This document shows, piece by piece, positions 12,232 through 24,000 of a DNA stretch of 64,000 nucleotides (the stretch's first letter is position 1; each line of letters opens with the position of its first letter). Under the pieces are notes generated by a model that saw nothing but the letters and a program-made list of their open reading frames with translations, was not told where the DNA came from and searched no databases. Made by a program: the position numbers and the translations under genes. Source of the DNA: Agrocybe praecox (lineage: Eukaryota > Basidiomycota > Agaricomycetes > Agaricales > Agrocybaceae); assembly GCA_964017145.1 (NCBI GenBank), contig OZ024841.1:2790001-2854000 (forward strand), read 5' to 3'.

Positions 12232-15200
12232 ATGCATTCTCGCAGGGCTCATCTTTGCTATTGGGTCGCTCTGATCCCACTTATTCTGGCCCAAAATCAT
12301 TCTATAGAGGCCACGAACACCACCGCGAGTAATCCCCACATTCTTTCCTCATCGACTGCAGAGCTGACCTCAAGCGAGACGCTGGCGTCGGTGTCGGCAT
12401 CTGGTCCAACACAGTCACTTCCTTTGACTGCATCTTCCTCACCGACTGAGGGTTCTTCGACTAGCTCCCCACAGATTTCAGGCATATTTGAGCCGCTAAT
12501 CAAACCCTCCATCGTTCCTATAAGCTTTACAGCTTTTCCGGTACCCTCGGATCTCCCCTTGCCTCAGGTATTTCCGGCTGTCAGTCCTAGTAGTCCACCT
12601 GATGTAAGTTGTCCATTGTCAACATTCAGCTACAGTACCAAATTGACTCATTTACTCTCAAGGTAAGTCTCAGTAGACGCGTTATACCTGACTTTGGACC
12701 TGCCTGGAAAGAGGCCCATTCAAAGGCAAAAGCTAAGGTAAGAATCAACGCTTCAGTTCAAGCGGTGATCTATGCATCATTTAAGACGACCCACTGATAC
12801 CTTTTGCATATCACTCAGATATCCCAATTCAGTTTCGAAGAAAAAATCAATGTGACCACTGGAGTAGGAATTTTTATCGGCAAATGCGTTGTATGTTTTG
12901 TTTCCCTGTAGCTTATTCCCTCTCTATTTTCTTCGAAGGACCTGACAACGAGTGCTTTCTTGCTATCAGGGAAACATTGGGGCTATCGAGCCTATCCATG
13001 GCCGTGGATGGCCTGGCCTCTGCTTGGAGGCGAGTCAATTGCTGGCTGTCGCGATCCTTGCTTAGTAGTATGTCCTAACGAACGACTTCCTAGGACTCCC
13101 CTATCGGTGTTCGCGCCGTGGACTTTGTCACTACCTTTCCATCTGGAATTAATACTGCAGCTTCGTAAGTCTAGTTCACTCCGTAAAGTGCCATCTCATG
13201 ATATAAAACGTGCCATATTGTTTAGATTCAACCGCGACTTGATTCGCACTCGAGGTCTCTTCATGGGGCTCGAGCATCGAAACAAGGGCGTGAACGTAGC
13301 TCTCGGTCCTGCGATGAACATGGCACGTCAGCCGCAGATAGGTAGAATCTGGGAAGGGTTCGGCTCCGACCCATTTTTATCCGGAGAGGCGGCATACGAG
13401 ACAATTCTTGGTATGCAACAAGGGGGTGTACAGGCCTGTGCAAAACATGTCATCGGAAAGTGAGTGGTGGTCATACTCAAGGCAGCAGGGGGGATGTTTG
13501 GTTTGGCAAGGATGCTTATATCGTCATTTTGACAGCGAACAAGAAGAGTTCAGGCAGGCTTCAAGCTCTGATATTGACGACAGAACGTTGCACGAGATAT
13601 ACGCGCAGCCGTTCTTAAAAAGTATCATGGCTGGAGTCGCGAGTATAATGTGCAGTTACAGTCAGTCTTTAATTTACATCACAGCAAGGACCACATAATA
13701 ATTTCCTTTCTTTCCATAAAAGATGCTGTGAATGGGACACATGCATGCGAGAACGACAAAGTCATGAATGATCTCATAAAGAAGGAATTCGGTTTTCAAG
13801 GATGTAAGCCTTTCATCTATTTTCTTTTTGTTATTTGGCTTATAAAGTAACTCGTATCTGCAGATATTTTGTCTGATTGGTCGGCGTAAGTGTTTTCTCG
13901 TATCTATCGAGCGTCGCATCATAAAAGAATTCAATTCTACGTTTCACCTTCTTAGAACACTCTCTACTATGTCTGCTGGAATGGGTCTTGATGTATGGAC
14001 CAATTAAACTTCTCCAGTTCATGCATTCGTGCTCATCAACCCAATAGATGACCATGCCGGGAGACATCACATTCGGATCAAAAACCACATACTTCGGCGC
14101 TAATCTTACAGACTACGTAAACAATGGTACGATCCCCGAGTCCCGTATTGACGATATGGCCACGCGTATCCTGGCATCCTGGTTCTTGCTGAACCAAGAC
14201 TCTCCATCATATCCCGCCACCAACTTTGATGCTGTGCATCCCGACGACGACGAAACGAACGAGAGATTGGACGTGCAAGAAGATCATTTCCAACTCGTTA
14301 GAACGTTAGGAGCGGCAAGCACCGTCTTACTCAAAAACGACAAAGGAGTATTGCCTTTAGGAAAGAAGGACCGAAATATCGTTCTTATTGGGAGTGATGC
14401 TGGGCCTGGGAGAGCGGGACCTAACGAGTTTAATGATCAAGTATGTGCAAGATATGTGATAAGTGGGATATACCGACTTATGCGAAACATTAGGGAGGCT
14501 CTGATGGCCTACTTGCTGTGGGATGGGGGTCTGGAACAACTAATTTTACATATCTGATAACTGTGAGTTTTTCGCTTGAATTTCCAAATAGATGGCATAA
14601 TCGACCCATCATAATCAGCCTATGGAAGCTATACAACGCAAAGCTCGTGAATTCCGCTCGACAGTCTCGTGGCTCTTGGACGACTTTGACTTGGCCCTCG
14701 CGGGAAACATGGCGCGGAAGAAAACAACTGCGCTGGTCTTCATTAGTGCAGACAGTGGTGAAGGTTTCATTACAGTCGATGGTAATGTCGGAGATCGGTA
14801 AGTATTGCGCGCTAATTGATTCTACGATTTTTCAACGAGTTCCTTATCTCCAGAAAAAATATGACGGCTTGGCACGGAGGAGACGCTCTTGTTCAGGCTG
14901 TTGCTGCACAGAATAACAACACAATAGTCGTCGTTCACAGTGTTGGGCCATTAGACATGGAGTCTTGGATAGAGAATCCAAACATAACGGCAGTCGTATG
15001 GGCCGGTATAGCTGGACAGGAAGCGGGTAACTCTCTCGTAGACGTACTCTACGGGGATTGGAACCCGAGCGGGAGGTTACCATACACGATCGCAAAGAAT
15101 CTCGAGGATTATCCTGTTCAACTCACCCTCGGAGGGGACGGGGTTAATCTTCTCAGCATCCCCTATACTGAAGGGTACGTTCAGTCAAAATAAACTATAT

Positions 15201-15879
15201 TAAAGGAAGTATGCTTATATAACCGGGGAACAGACTGAATATCGATTATCGCCATTTTGATGCTGTAAGTGACTTTTTATTTCGTGATCGGGGATTTTTA
15301 AAACCAACGTACGGTTTACAGAAAAATATAACCCCTCGATTCGAATTTGGCTTCGGATTAAGCTACACCACTTTCGAGTATAGCAATATTAGAGCGACAA
15401 AAATAAAAGTTCAAGAGACTCCGGCCAACCAACCTTTGATACAGGCTTGGGAGAACGGTAAGGCCAGTATCAGCGGCGAAGGTTCCTCCAGGGAATTCTG
15501 GTATTTATTCAACTTTCTTCTGTCGGGTTATAAGAAAAAGTACCTGACATAATAACCCTACCGCTCTAGGCTTCACCAACCTGCGTACCAAGTCACCTTT
15601 GATGTGAAGAACACCGGTCATGTCTTCGGTGGGGAGATCCCGCAATTGTACATCAACCATCCCGCTTCAGCTGGCGAGCCGCCTTCCCTCTTGAAAGGGT
15701 TTACAAATACCGAGCTGGCGCCAGGGGAGAAGAAAAGCATTACTATTACGCTTTCTAGATACGACCTCTCGATCTGGGACGTCGAAAAGCAAGGATGGAG
15801 GAAGCCCGATGGTACGATTGGTGTTACGATTGGGGCGAGTAGCAGAGACCTTAGGCTGAAGGGAACCTTGCCTATCTGA
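12232..15879 (+). CDS. Secreted GH3 beta-glucosidase, copy 1
   Basis: Predicted extracellular enzyme releasing glucose from the non-reducing end of beta-glucosides such as cellobiose. Exons: 12232-12603, 12663-12737, 12819-12890, 12970-13029, 13094-13164, 13226-13459, 13536-13660, 13723-13803, 13864-13885, 13956-13992, 14048-14440, 14494-14562, 14619-14797, 14854-15174, 15234-15264, 15322-15500 and 15570-15879 (876 aa). Order: signal peptide (…LIPLILAQ), Ser/Thr-rich linker to about residue 100, GH3 N-domain (GHGWPGL-like, KH.IGNEQE), nucleophile Asp at about 368 in the SDWS motif, GH3 C-domain ([21 protein letters not shown]), and a fibronectin-III-like C-domain ([12 protein letters not shown]). 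All 16 introns match copy 2 in position and phase. Intron 4 uses a GC donor (GAG|GCGAGT). The GVGWEGG stretch near the substrate pocket of copy 2 reads GVGIFIG here, which may alter activity. Start chosen at the signal peptide. Confidence 0.93.
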
Positions 15880-17221
15880 GAGAAAGACAGTAGCCGGGCG
15901 AGAGCAGCGAAGGGGTGTTCGGTTTTATTGGGAGAGCTCGCTTTCTTTTATATTTACGTTATAGCAGGTACTATGGACCAAATCCTTTTATCTACGTAAT
16001 ACTTCACGTCTGCCTGTAATAATATGAACCAAACTTTAGAGCTCCGGGGGCTCAGAAAGTTCTACTTGGGGATGTCGAAACACAGAAATGCCTGTTGGGC
16101 TTATGACAAAGTTACTAGACTACGGGCGTCGCGCTAGCGCGCTATGCACTGCTGTGTGCGACGTTACCGCACCGTAAGTACTCAGCGGATGTAGAGGCGC
16201 CCGACGGTATTTAAATTGATTCATATGTCTCCTTAGCATTCGGATATTATTGCATTCTCTTTTGGTATCCATCGCACTCATACTTTGATTGGATCAGAGC
16301 AACTTGGATATCTGTCCATGCTGGCCAAGCACGCAAGTCCAACCTGTGGTTTTTTATCGGCTCATAATACTATCAGCACAGTATAGATCACAAGGAGCCG
16401 TCAATTTCATCATAAGCCTATGCAAGTAGTAACCCTACATAACTTGCGTTTCGAGAGGAATCACGAGTTCTTTTTGTATTTGGCGGAGTTCACGGGAATG
16501 AATGGGATGTCAATCAAGTGCCACTAGACTCGGACTAAACATTGACAATGTTGCCATGTGCACCTCTGTACTCTGTACGTCGAACCTTGGCAGGAGGAAC
16601 TGGAACTTGCTACTAAATCGTCGGATATAGCACAAAGTAATACGACGAAATATATATAATCTATTTTTGGGACATCTGCCCTTGCCTACAAACCCGGGCG
16701 GACATAGATAGGCGCTCATCACAGCGATTGATGTGGCTAGTTCCGTCCGTCTCGCTCTGGCGATCAAAGACCGTTTATAGTTAAAATTCAAGAGAGTCAA
16801 GTTTTTAAATATCAGCCATATATATCTCGGATAGCATGTTAGTATGGACGCAATCTCTTCATAAAACCTCCTGTGAGTTCGGTAGATTTTCGCCGTTGCA
16901 GAATCTCGGATACGCAGAGCGTAGCATAGCATTCGTATAAATGTAGGTATTCTGCGGGGTATTTGGCAATACTCTAACATGTTACACGACAATTCGACAT
17001 GTTAAGAGTAAAATTAGATTCACAGGAAACCCGAATTCGTATGAATTATTATTACCTGGGGCTGTTCGTATAAATACTGGCGTTAAGCCTCCAAGAACTC
17101 CTCATCGTCAGCTGGTCTGATCCCACTCGTACTCAAGTCGCACCAAGGCAGGTCCACAGTGCACTCACAACCCAACAAATCCATCTTCAATAAATCAAAT
17201 TCTACATACTACTAAAACAAT
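15880..17221. other. Intergenic; end is promoter and leader of the next gene
   Basis: A 160-codon minus-strand frame (16510-16992) has no recognisable content and is not called. TATAAATA at 17069-17076 and the leader tract TCAGCTGGTCTGATC near 17110 precede the gene at 17222. Confidence 0.5.
17069..17076 (+). promoter_or_regulatory. TATA box of small secreted protein copy 2
   Basis: TATAAATA lies about 150 bp before the ATG. Shared leader sequence with the paralogue lies between it and the start codon. Confidence 0.55.
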
Positions 17222-18034
17222 ATGAGATTCACGACCTGCCTATTCACCTTCCTCAGTCTCATTCTTCTCGTCTCCGCTCTTCCTTCGCCAGTCCAATTGG
17301 ACGACAATGCCATCGAAGCACGCTCCAGTGTGATGGGCACGAGCTACAGTCTTGCTGCCCGAGACGAGCCGTTTGTCCGTGAGGACGATCCGATCTTCGA
17401 ACGATATTTTGGGCAAGAACTCGATCTCACCGAGCGTGAGTGGGCAGAAGGGACAGTTGAGCCTCGACAGTACGCCCAGGCTGCTAAGCTTGTGATAAAG
17501 GGAGTTATCAAGCTTGTTGAGCTCATCAAAGGGAGGATCCAAAAAGACAAAGATGTACGTTCCGTTTCCTCATCTCATCATCCAATAGCTTGGTATACGT
17601 TACTTATTCCATACAGTTCCGAGGCCAATGGACTTCGCATCTCGTTGGAGACCTTCGCAAGAAATATCCTCACTTCAACTTCGTTGTCTGCCACACTGCA
17701 CACAACTACGACTTCAAGGGACAGAGGGGCAAAGACTGGGGACACAGTCATCAGGAAATCCCCGTCTCTTTCGGCAAGACTGTTGGGTAAGCATCCCCTT
17801 GTATATGCGCTTTAGGCTACATATTAATATTGCCTTTCGACGAATAGTTACGAGATCTACTGGCTCAAGGAGGGTGTCTTCCGCCGAACTGGAGATGGTG
17901 GATATCTCAACGTGAGTGCATTTGTTGTCAGTGTTGAGAGAATTAGTCGCTTATTTTGATGACAGTGGGCTTACATTGGAAACATCAAGAGCGCGACAAA
18001 CTCGAACAGCGTCATCACTTTCAACAAGCCTTAA
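17222..18034 (+). CDS. Small secreted protein of unknown function, copy 2
   Basis: Four exons (17222-17554, 17617-17786, 17848-17911, 17966-18034) give an intact 211-residue product. A signal peptide (MRFTTCLFTFLSLILLVSALP) is followed by an acidic region with several arginine sites (EAR, AAR, TER, EPR) that could be a propeptide of about 85 residues. The C-terminal domain starts near residue 90, carries a single-Cys FNFVVCHTAHNYDFKG block and a YEIYWLKEGVF block, and ends in VITFNKP. The paralogue at 9830 shares domain and exon lengths. Intact frame, GT-AG introns and TATA box suggest this is the functional copy. No family name is recognised; a secreted effector or peptide-like role is only a guess. 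Confidence 0.8.
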
Positions 18035-18154
18035 ATCCCCCTTTTGCAATTAAAATCATATATAAATATAATGGGTAGATCTATTATAGTACGAGATAAT
18101 AAATAATGAGCATTGGCTTCGGATTAAGATGTTTTGCATCGCATGATTTTGAGT

Positions 18155-18263
18155 ATGAATATTTACGAGAGAAGTGCAGTAGAAAATCAACGGCACAAGA
18201 CGTTCCGCCTTCCTGTCTTATGACAGGGGTTGCGCATAGATATGTCCATGACGTCACGCGAAT
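18155..18263. repeat. Direct repeat with hairpin and TGACGTCA, copy 1
   Basis: About 85 bp (from 18187) are almost identical to 20096-20171, and weaker similarity extends upstream. The unit contains the perfect hairpin CCTGTC-TTAT-GACAGG and the palindrome TGACGTCA, the classic ATF/CREB bZIP site. Confidence 0.8.
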
Positions 18264-20023
18264 GATTGTCCCTGCCGCTTCTCGCCTGCTTCTCGTCCAA
18301 CTACCATCACCTCGCGCACAAACGCGAACGCGACGACAGGTATCACGAACGTTCGGTCGTCGTCCTCATCTTCCTCTCATCAACAGTTCACTGGTCCTCC
18401 CTCCCCCGCTTCTCTCTCTCTCTCTTCTCCTATCGGGCATTCAATATTCAGTATTCAATATTCAATCATCATCTCCACCATTCTATTTCCGTTTTCCGTT
18501 TCTCTTCTCCCATTTCCATAGAACTCATCGGTCTCAACGTCAACCACGACTCGCCGCAGGCTCTCCAAACTTATTCATATTGGCATGTTTCTCCCAGTTG
18601 GCCCTTATCGATTATCATCCATCGCGAGTCTCGCGGCTGCGGCATTTTTCGATGGGCCTATTTTTTTTTTCATCGTCGTCCTAGGTAGACCGCTTCTGAG
18701 ATCCCGAGGGAGCGGGACTGCATTAGACGCATGCGGCTGTGGGATGGGTGAAAAGCTTGCGTCGGCACCTTCAAAGTGGACGCCACGTTTACCAACACCC
18801 CCAGTTAATTCAACCCTCCTGTGTTTATTTTCTCGTCCCTCTCCTCCTGGTCGTTGCCACCGCCTGTACTTGATAGTCGCGTCACCCTCTGTGTCGTCAT
18901 CTCCTTGGCCACCTCCCATAGGCCACTTCGAGGTTCGACTCTCTAACCTCTGTTTCCAACCTCACATTCACGTCGAACGTGGACGCGTACGTTGATGTAT
19001 TCTATGACCTCCTCTTCCCTGCCTACGTCTCTCGTTCACATTACCACAAACAAGATGATGACTATCATCACCGCCAGGAGCCCAACCACTACGTACTTCA
19101 ATGCACTTCACCTATACCTTTCGAACATCCATTATGCGTGAACCGCCAACGCACCGTCTTCGGGCCTCAGGGCGGGCGCGGTTGCAACTTTGTTTCTGTT
19201 GCCGATACGTCCTCTGTCATACTCTAAAAATTCAATTGGAGTCATGTTTTGCATGGACAGGCGAGAAGATGGAAGACGGTGGTTGGTTGAGAATATCTGC
19301 TGCCAGTCGTTGAAGTTTCGTTTGGCCTCGTGCTTTGGAGGAGTACGGGACGGGTTTTTGGCAGTTGAAGTATCCGACTCCGGTTGACCTCCTTGGCTTT
19401 TTCTGTCGTTGTCGTTGCTCATCGACTTCACCGTCATCCCTATCGTGGCTTCCCTTCCCTTGTTCTGCCATCCCCTCATCGACGTGACTGCTGCCCTACT
19501 CTTGCCTAGGCGTTTGCGTCCCGTCAAATATAACTATCATCACTAAGAGCATCAACACGAGCCGTCTACTTTTCCTCGCTCTCTGGTCTCAGAGTTATAC
19601 GCATCCCTTCCATCTCATTTGTTTTGCTTTGTATCGCATCCTGTCCCATGTATGCGCTTCCTATCTTCGGACGTTCCTCTCGCTCCGTCTCTTGATTTCT
19701 TTTTCTCTCTTTTTTTTCTGCGCATCTCTTTCCCTCTCCCACATCTGCGTCTATTTTCCTGTAAGATACTTTTATGAACACTGTTCCCCTCAGGTATCCT
19801 TTCCCTCTTGTTGGATCCTCCGAGATATTATCAGGCGTCTCGACTGCTAGCAAAAGCTTTTATTACATCACTCCGCCACTTCGCACCAACTCGTTGGCCT
19901 TTCTGCCTAAGTAGTTCGCTATTTTCACGCACGACAAGCGCTTTGGTACTGCATCATAGTTATATTTATTAAATAGGTCAAAACCCTGATCTAGATTCTT
20001 TTATCATCTCAGATATGTAGTAC

Positions 20024-20075
20024 ATTCCCGTATTCTCGTGTCCAGGAACAGCCGATAGGGCAGTTTAACGGGAAT
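20024..20075. repeat. 52-bp foldable repeat, copy 2
   Basis: Same length and outer arms (ATTCCCGT / ACGGGAAT) as 5463-5514. The second inner hairpin is shifted but retained (GCC..GGC). It directly abuts the second direct repeat. Confidence 0.75.
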
Positions 20076-20173
20076 GAATATTTAGGAGCAGAAGATCAAC
20101 GGCACAAGACGTTCCGCCTTCCTGTCTTATGACAGGGGTTGCGCATAGATATGACCATGACGTCACGCGAAAG
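20073..20173. repeat. Direct repeat with hairpin and TGACGTCA, copy 2
   Basis: Second copy of the repeat at 18155-18263, in the same orientation, about 1.9 kb away. Hairpin and TGACGTCA are both conserved. Confidence 0.8.
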
Positions 20174-21080
20174 TTTGTCAGCAATCGGCCATTTCAAGTT
20201 CAGCCGTCCGGATCGGCCCGAAGAATGAAGAAGTATGTGCGCAACACTTTCTTTCTTTCCTTCTCCCATGATCATGATGTTTATCGACCAACCGCGGCAG
20301 AAAGATCCGAGCTCATCATTGTACTGAGGAAAATCTATTCAAGCCTACTCGAACCTCGGTCCGAAATGGAATGTTCCAACGTTTCCATATTGCTGCAACG
20401 AGTCCGACTTACCTTATGCTTCAAGTCGTTTCGTTCGGTCAGCAGCGATTGGGGCTATCGCCGCTGTCAGAGAAGAGAAAGAGAAAGAGGTGATATGGAG
20501 AACGGTCCGTATTCTCAGGTAGAAAGTGCAGAATTGAATTCCCCACATCTGACTTTCGTTCGCGGGAAATGAATGTGGGGGAGACGTCGCTTGTGGATAA
20601 TGGACTTAATCGGTGATGGAGAAGCAAGAAGGATACTTGACATGTTTTCTGCATGTTGGTAGATTCATTAACGTGAAATTCAACTTGGAGAAGAAATTCA
20701 TGTTGGAAACAAAAAGACAAAGGAGACAACTTATTCAAGTGGACCGCCATTCCCAAACCAAGGTCCGTGGGCTAGATCCTGTATTGATATCAGCCCTTCA
20801 GACATTCACAAGTATCTACAAGTGTGTGAGGATCAGCTACCAGCCGCCCATGCGCCTCCTATGAACATGGGACACCGAGTCGAGTCTTGCCAGCGTGTAA
20901 CTGCCTGCTCATGTGGCTTTCCTTCTCGACAAATGGAGACTGAGTGAGTTTATTAACAGAAATTCCAGCGTCTACATTAAGTAATACTAGGAAGATAAAA
21001 ATAGACCTATACGGCAGGCGAAAGCCTTGAGGAGCTTTAAACTCGAACGAGACTAGTCCTTTTTCTTCTTCTCAACCAAC

Positions 21081-24000
21081 ATGCATTCTTCCACTGCCGC
21101 CGCTTACTTTTGGCGGTGTGCCATTCTTTTCCCTTATGTTCTTGCTCAGGACTCTGCTAAAGTCTTCAGCGCAGTACCAACCCTCAGCAATTCTGTTGCA
21201 TCAGCCAGTATCTCTGTAGCATCCAGTGGAGCTGCAAGTGGTACGGTTTCTAGCTCAATACCGTCTATATCAGTGTCCTTGTCTTCAAATGTCGCGTCTT
21301 CGTCGAGCGGGAGTGTCTCAGTATCGTCTTTGTCGAGCGTAGTGTCGAGCGTAGTATCGGGGTCAGCAGTGTCATCTGTGGCGAGCGCGTCAGCGTCTAC
21401 TCTCAGTCCAGCGGTGTCTAGTGCAGTAACCTTGTCACCAGGCGCAAGCGAGCCTCAATCTATACCACCCATCGTGCCCACTAGTTTCTCGCCCTTCCCA
21501 GTTCCTTCCGACCTTCCTTTGCCTCCAGTATTCCCAGCAGTGGATCCCAGTAACCCACCCGACGTAAGTATTTGCGTTTATCTTGATCCTATTCAACTCG
21601 AGGCTCTGACATCACCTTCCCCGCAACTCGTGTTATTTTTGTATACGTAGGTGACACAAAGTGGGAACGTTATACCCGATTTCGGACCTGCGTGGAAAGC
21701 GGCTCATACCAAGGCAAAGGCGAAAGTGAGTAACGCGACTTTTTTTTCGTCAGTGTCCATCCATCACTCCGTACGAGGTTTCGCAACTATTCCGACTTTA
21801 TAGGTGATTTATATCACCGTGGCAGCGCGATTTGAATATTCATGTGGAGCATCACCAGTGTACGGCAAGGGAGATATATGTCCCAAGACTCTCACAGACG
21901 CGTTCAATGACCGTCTAGAGTCGCGACCAAATTTGACGTACACTTTGTTGCACTTTGGATGGACATAATACGCGCTTTTCATCTGTTTGTCGCCACTTCA
22001 TCTGTTGCAAAATGAACTAAAGCTCTCATTGTTACGTGTGATCATGCTTTTATAACTTTCCATTTCGACACGCTTTAACTTCACGACTCTATTACTGACT
22101 TTTATTCTCATCGTCTATCGCGGAACTTAGGTTGCCCAATTCAGCTTGGTTGAAAAAGTCAACATCACGACTGGTGTCGGATGGGAAGGCGGGAGATGTG
22201 TCGTGCGTATATATACTTTAATTCATTCCTAATCCTTTTGTTCACGCTGTGCGGCGCGACGTCTATTAATAGGGCAACATAGCAGCGATTGAACCTATTC
22301 ATGGCCATGGTTGGCCTGGGCTATGCCTTGAGGTATGAATCTATGATTAGCGCTTTACGGCAAGACTAAAAGGCTCTAGGATTCTCCTTTGGGGGTACGC
22401 GACACCGACTATGTCACTGGATTCCCTACAGGTGTAAACGCAGCGGCTTCGTACGTACACATGTCTTCCTTGTCATGACATTGTTCCCTCATATTTCCTT
22501 TGTTATTTTCCTTTCTGATACAGCTTCAATCGCCAGTTGATGCGGACTCGAGGACTATTTATGGGTCTTGAGCACAAACACAAGGGTGTCAATGTCGCAC
22601 TTGGGCCCATGATGAACATGGGACGCCAAGCAGCTGGTGGGCGCAACTGGGAAGGCTTTGGTGCTGACCCATTCCTAACTGGAGAGGCCGCCTATGAGAC
22701 GATCCTGGGCATGCAACAGGGAGGCGTGCAGGCTTGTGCGAAACATTTGGTCGGAAAGTGAGTAAAAATATTATGTGATTTATAAACAGGAATTAATACC
22801 ATCACTTCTTACAGCGAGCAGGAACATTTCCGCACGAGTTCCAGCTCGGACATCGATGATAGGACTATGCATGAGATATACGCACATCCATTCTTGCGTA
22901 GTGTCATGGCGGGTGTTGCTAGCATGATGTGCAGCTACAGTAGGTGAACATATGTTATGACAAGTAATATGCTTAATATGCATCCTAGACTTACTCAATG
23001 GCACCTACGCCTGCGAAAATGACAAGGTGATGAATGATATCATCAAGAAAGAGTTTGGATTCCAGGGATGTGAGTAGGATTTAACGCTTCTTTCTTTAGT
23101 CGCGCATACTAAACGATTCTTGATAGTCATTATGTCCGATTGGTCTGCGTAAGTGGCTATGTCTTTAGCTTGTTAGAGAAGTGAGATTAATTTTATTCAT
23201 ATTGTTCAGCCAACACTCCACGATATCTGCTGTTACGGGTCTTGACGTCAGTTAATGTGGTTCCCCATTTATGAATCAATGTATACTGATGTTTGGGAAT
23301 GATCATGATTTAGATGACCATGCCGGGAGATATCACTTTCAACTCGGAGACTTCCTACTTTGGCCCCAACCTCACTGCCTACGTGAACAACGGGACCATC
23401 TCAGAATCCCGCGTTGACGATATGGCCACACGTATTCTTGCCTCATGGTACCTCCTCAAACAAGACTCCTCATCATACCCAACGACCAACTTTGACGCGT
23501 TTAACCCCGATTCGGACGAGACTAACGATAGGGTGGACGTACAGGATGATCACTTCAAGCTTGTGAGGACACTTGGGGCAGCTAGTGCTGTACTGTTGAA
23601 GAACAAGGGAGGTGCCCTGCCGTTGGGAAAGAAGGACAGGAGCATCGTACTCGTAGGTAGCGGTGCCGGTCCTGGAAAAGCCGGTCCCAATCAGTTTTCG
23701 GATCAGGTAAGTGTGGCGTTCCGAATTTGATTTGTTGTTTTTTGTTTACTCAAACTCTCTTTGTACTAGGGTGGATCCGACGGTGTACTTGCGATGGGAT
23801 GGGGATCTGGCACAGCGAACTTTACGTACCTCGTTACTGTGAGTTTTGATTTTTTTAAACCCATGAACGTGTGCCAATTCATTGGAACGGATTTAACTAG
23901 CCTCTTGATGCTATTCAACGCAAAGCACGGGATTTCCGCTCGAGCATTTCTTGGATGCTTGACGATTTCAACCTCCCTCGTGCTGGAAATATGGCTAGGA

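Larger units (their letters stand above)
18035..21080. other. Long intergenic region with duplicated regulatory-looking repeats
   Basis: No gene is recognised. The plus strand is strongly pyrimidine-rich between about 18260 and 19900 (CT microsatellite at 18411-18425, a poly-T run near 18661), which creates long but meaningless open frames. A ~100-bp direct repeat occurs at 18155 and 20073, and a 52-bp foldable repeat at 20024. The last part should contain the promoter of the GH3 gene at 21081. Confidence 0.5.

Noticed and set aside
16510..16992. 160-codon minus-strand frame
   Set aside because: No start context, domain, signal peptide or paralogue, and composition like surrounding non-coding DNA.
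18106..19527. Several long overlapping frames on both strands
   Set aside because: They arise from a pyrimidine-rich strand that is poor in stop codons. Compositions are dominated by Ser, Leu, Pro and Arg, with no recognisable family.
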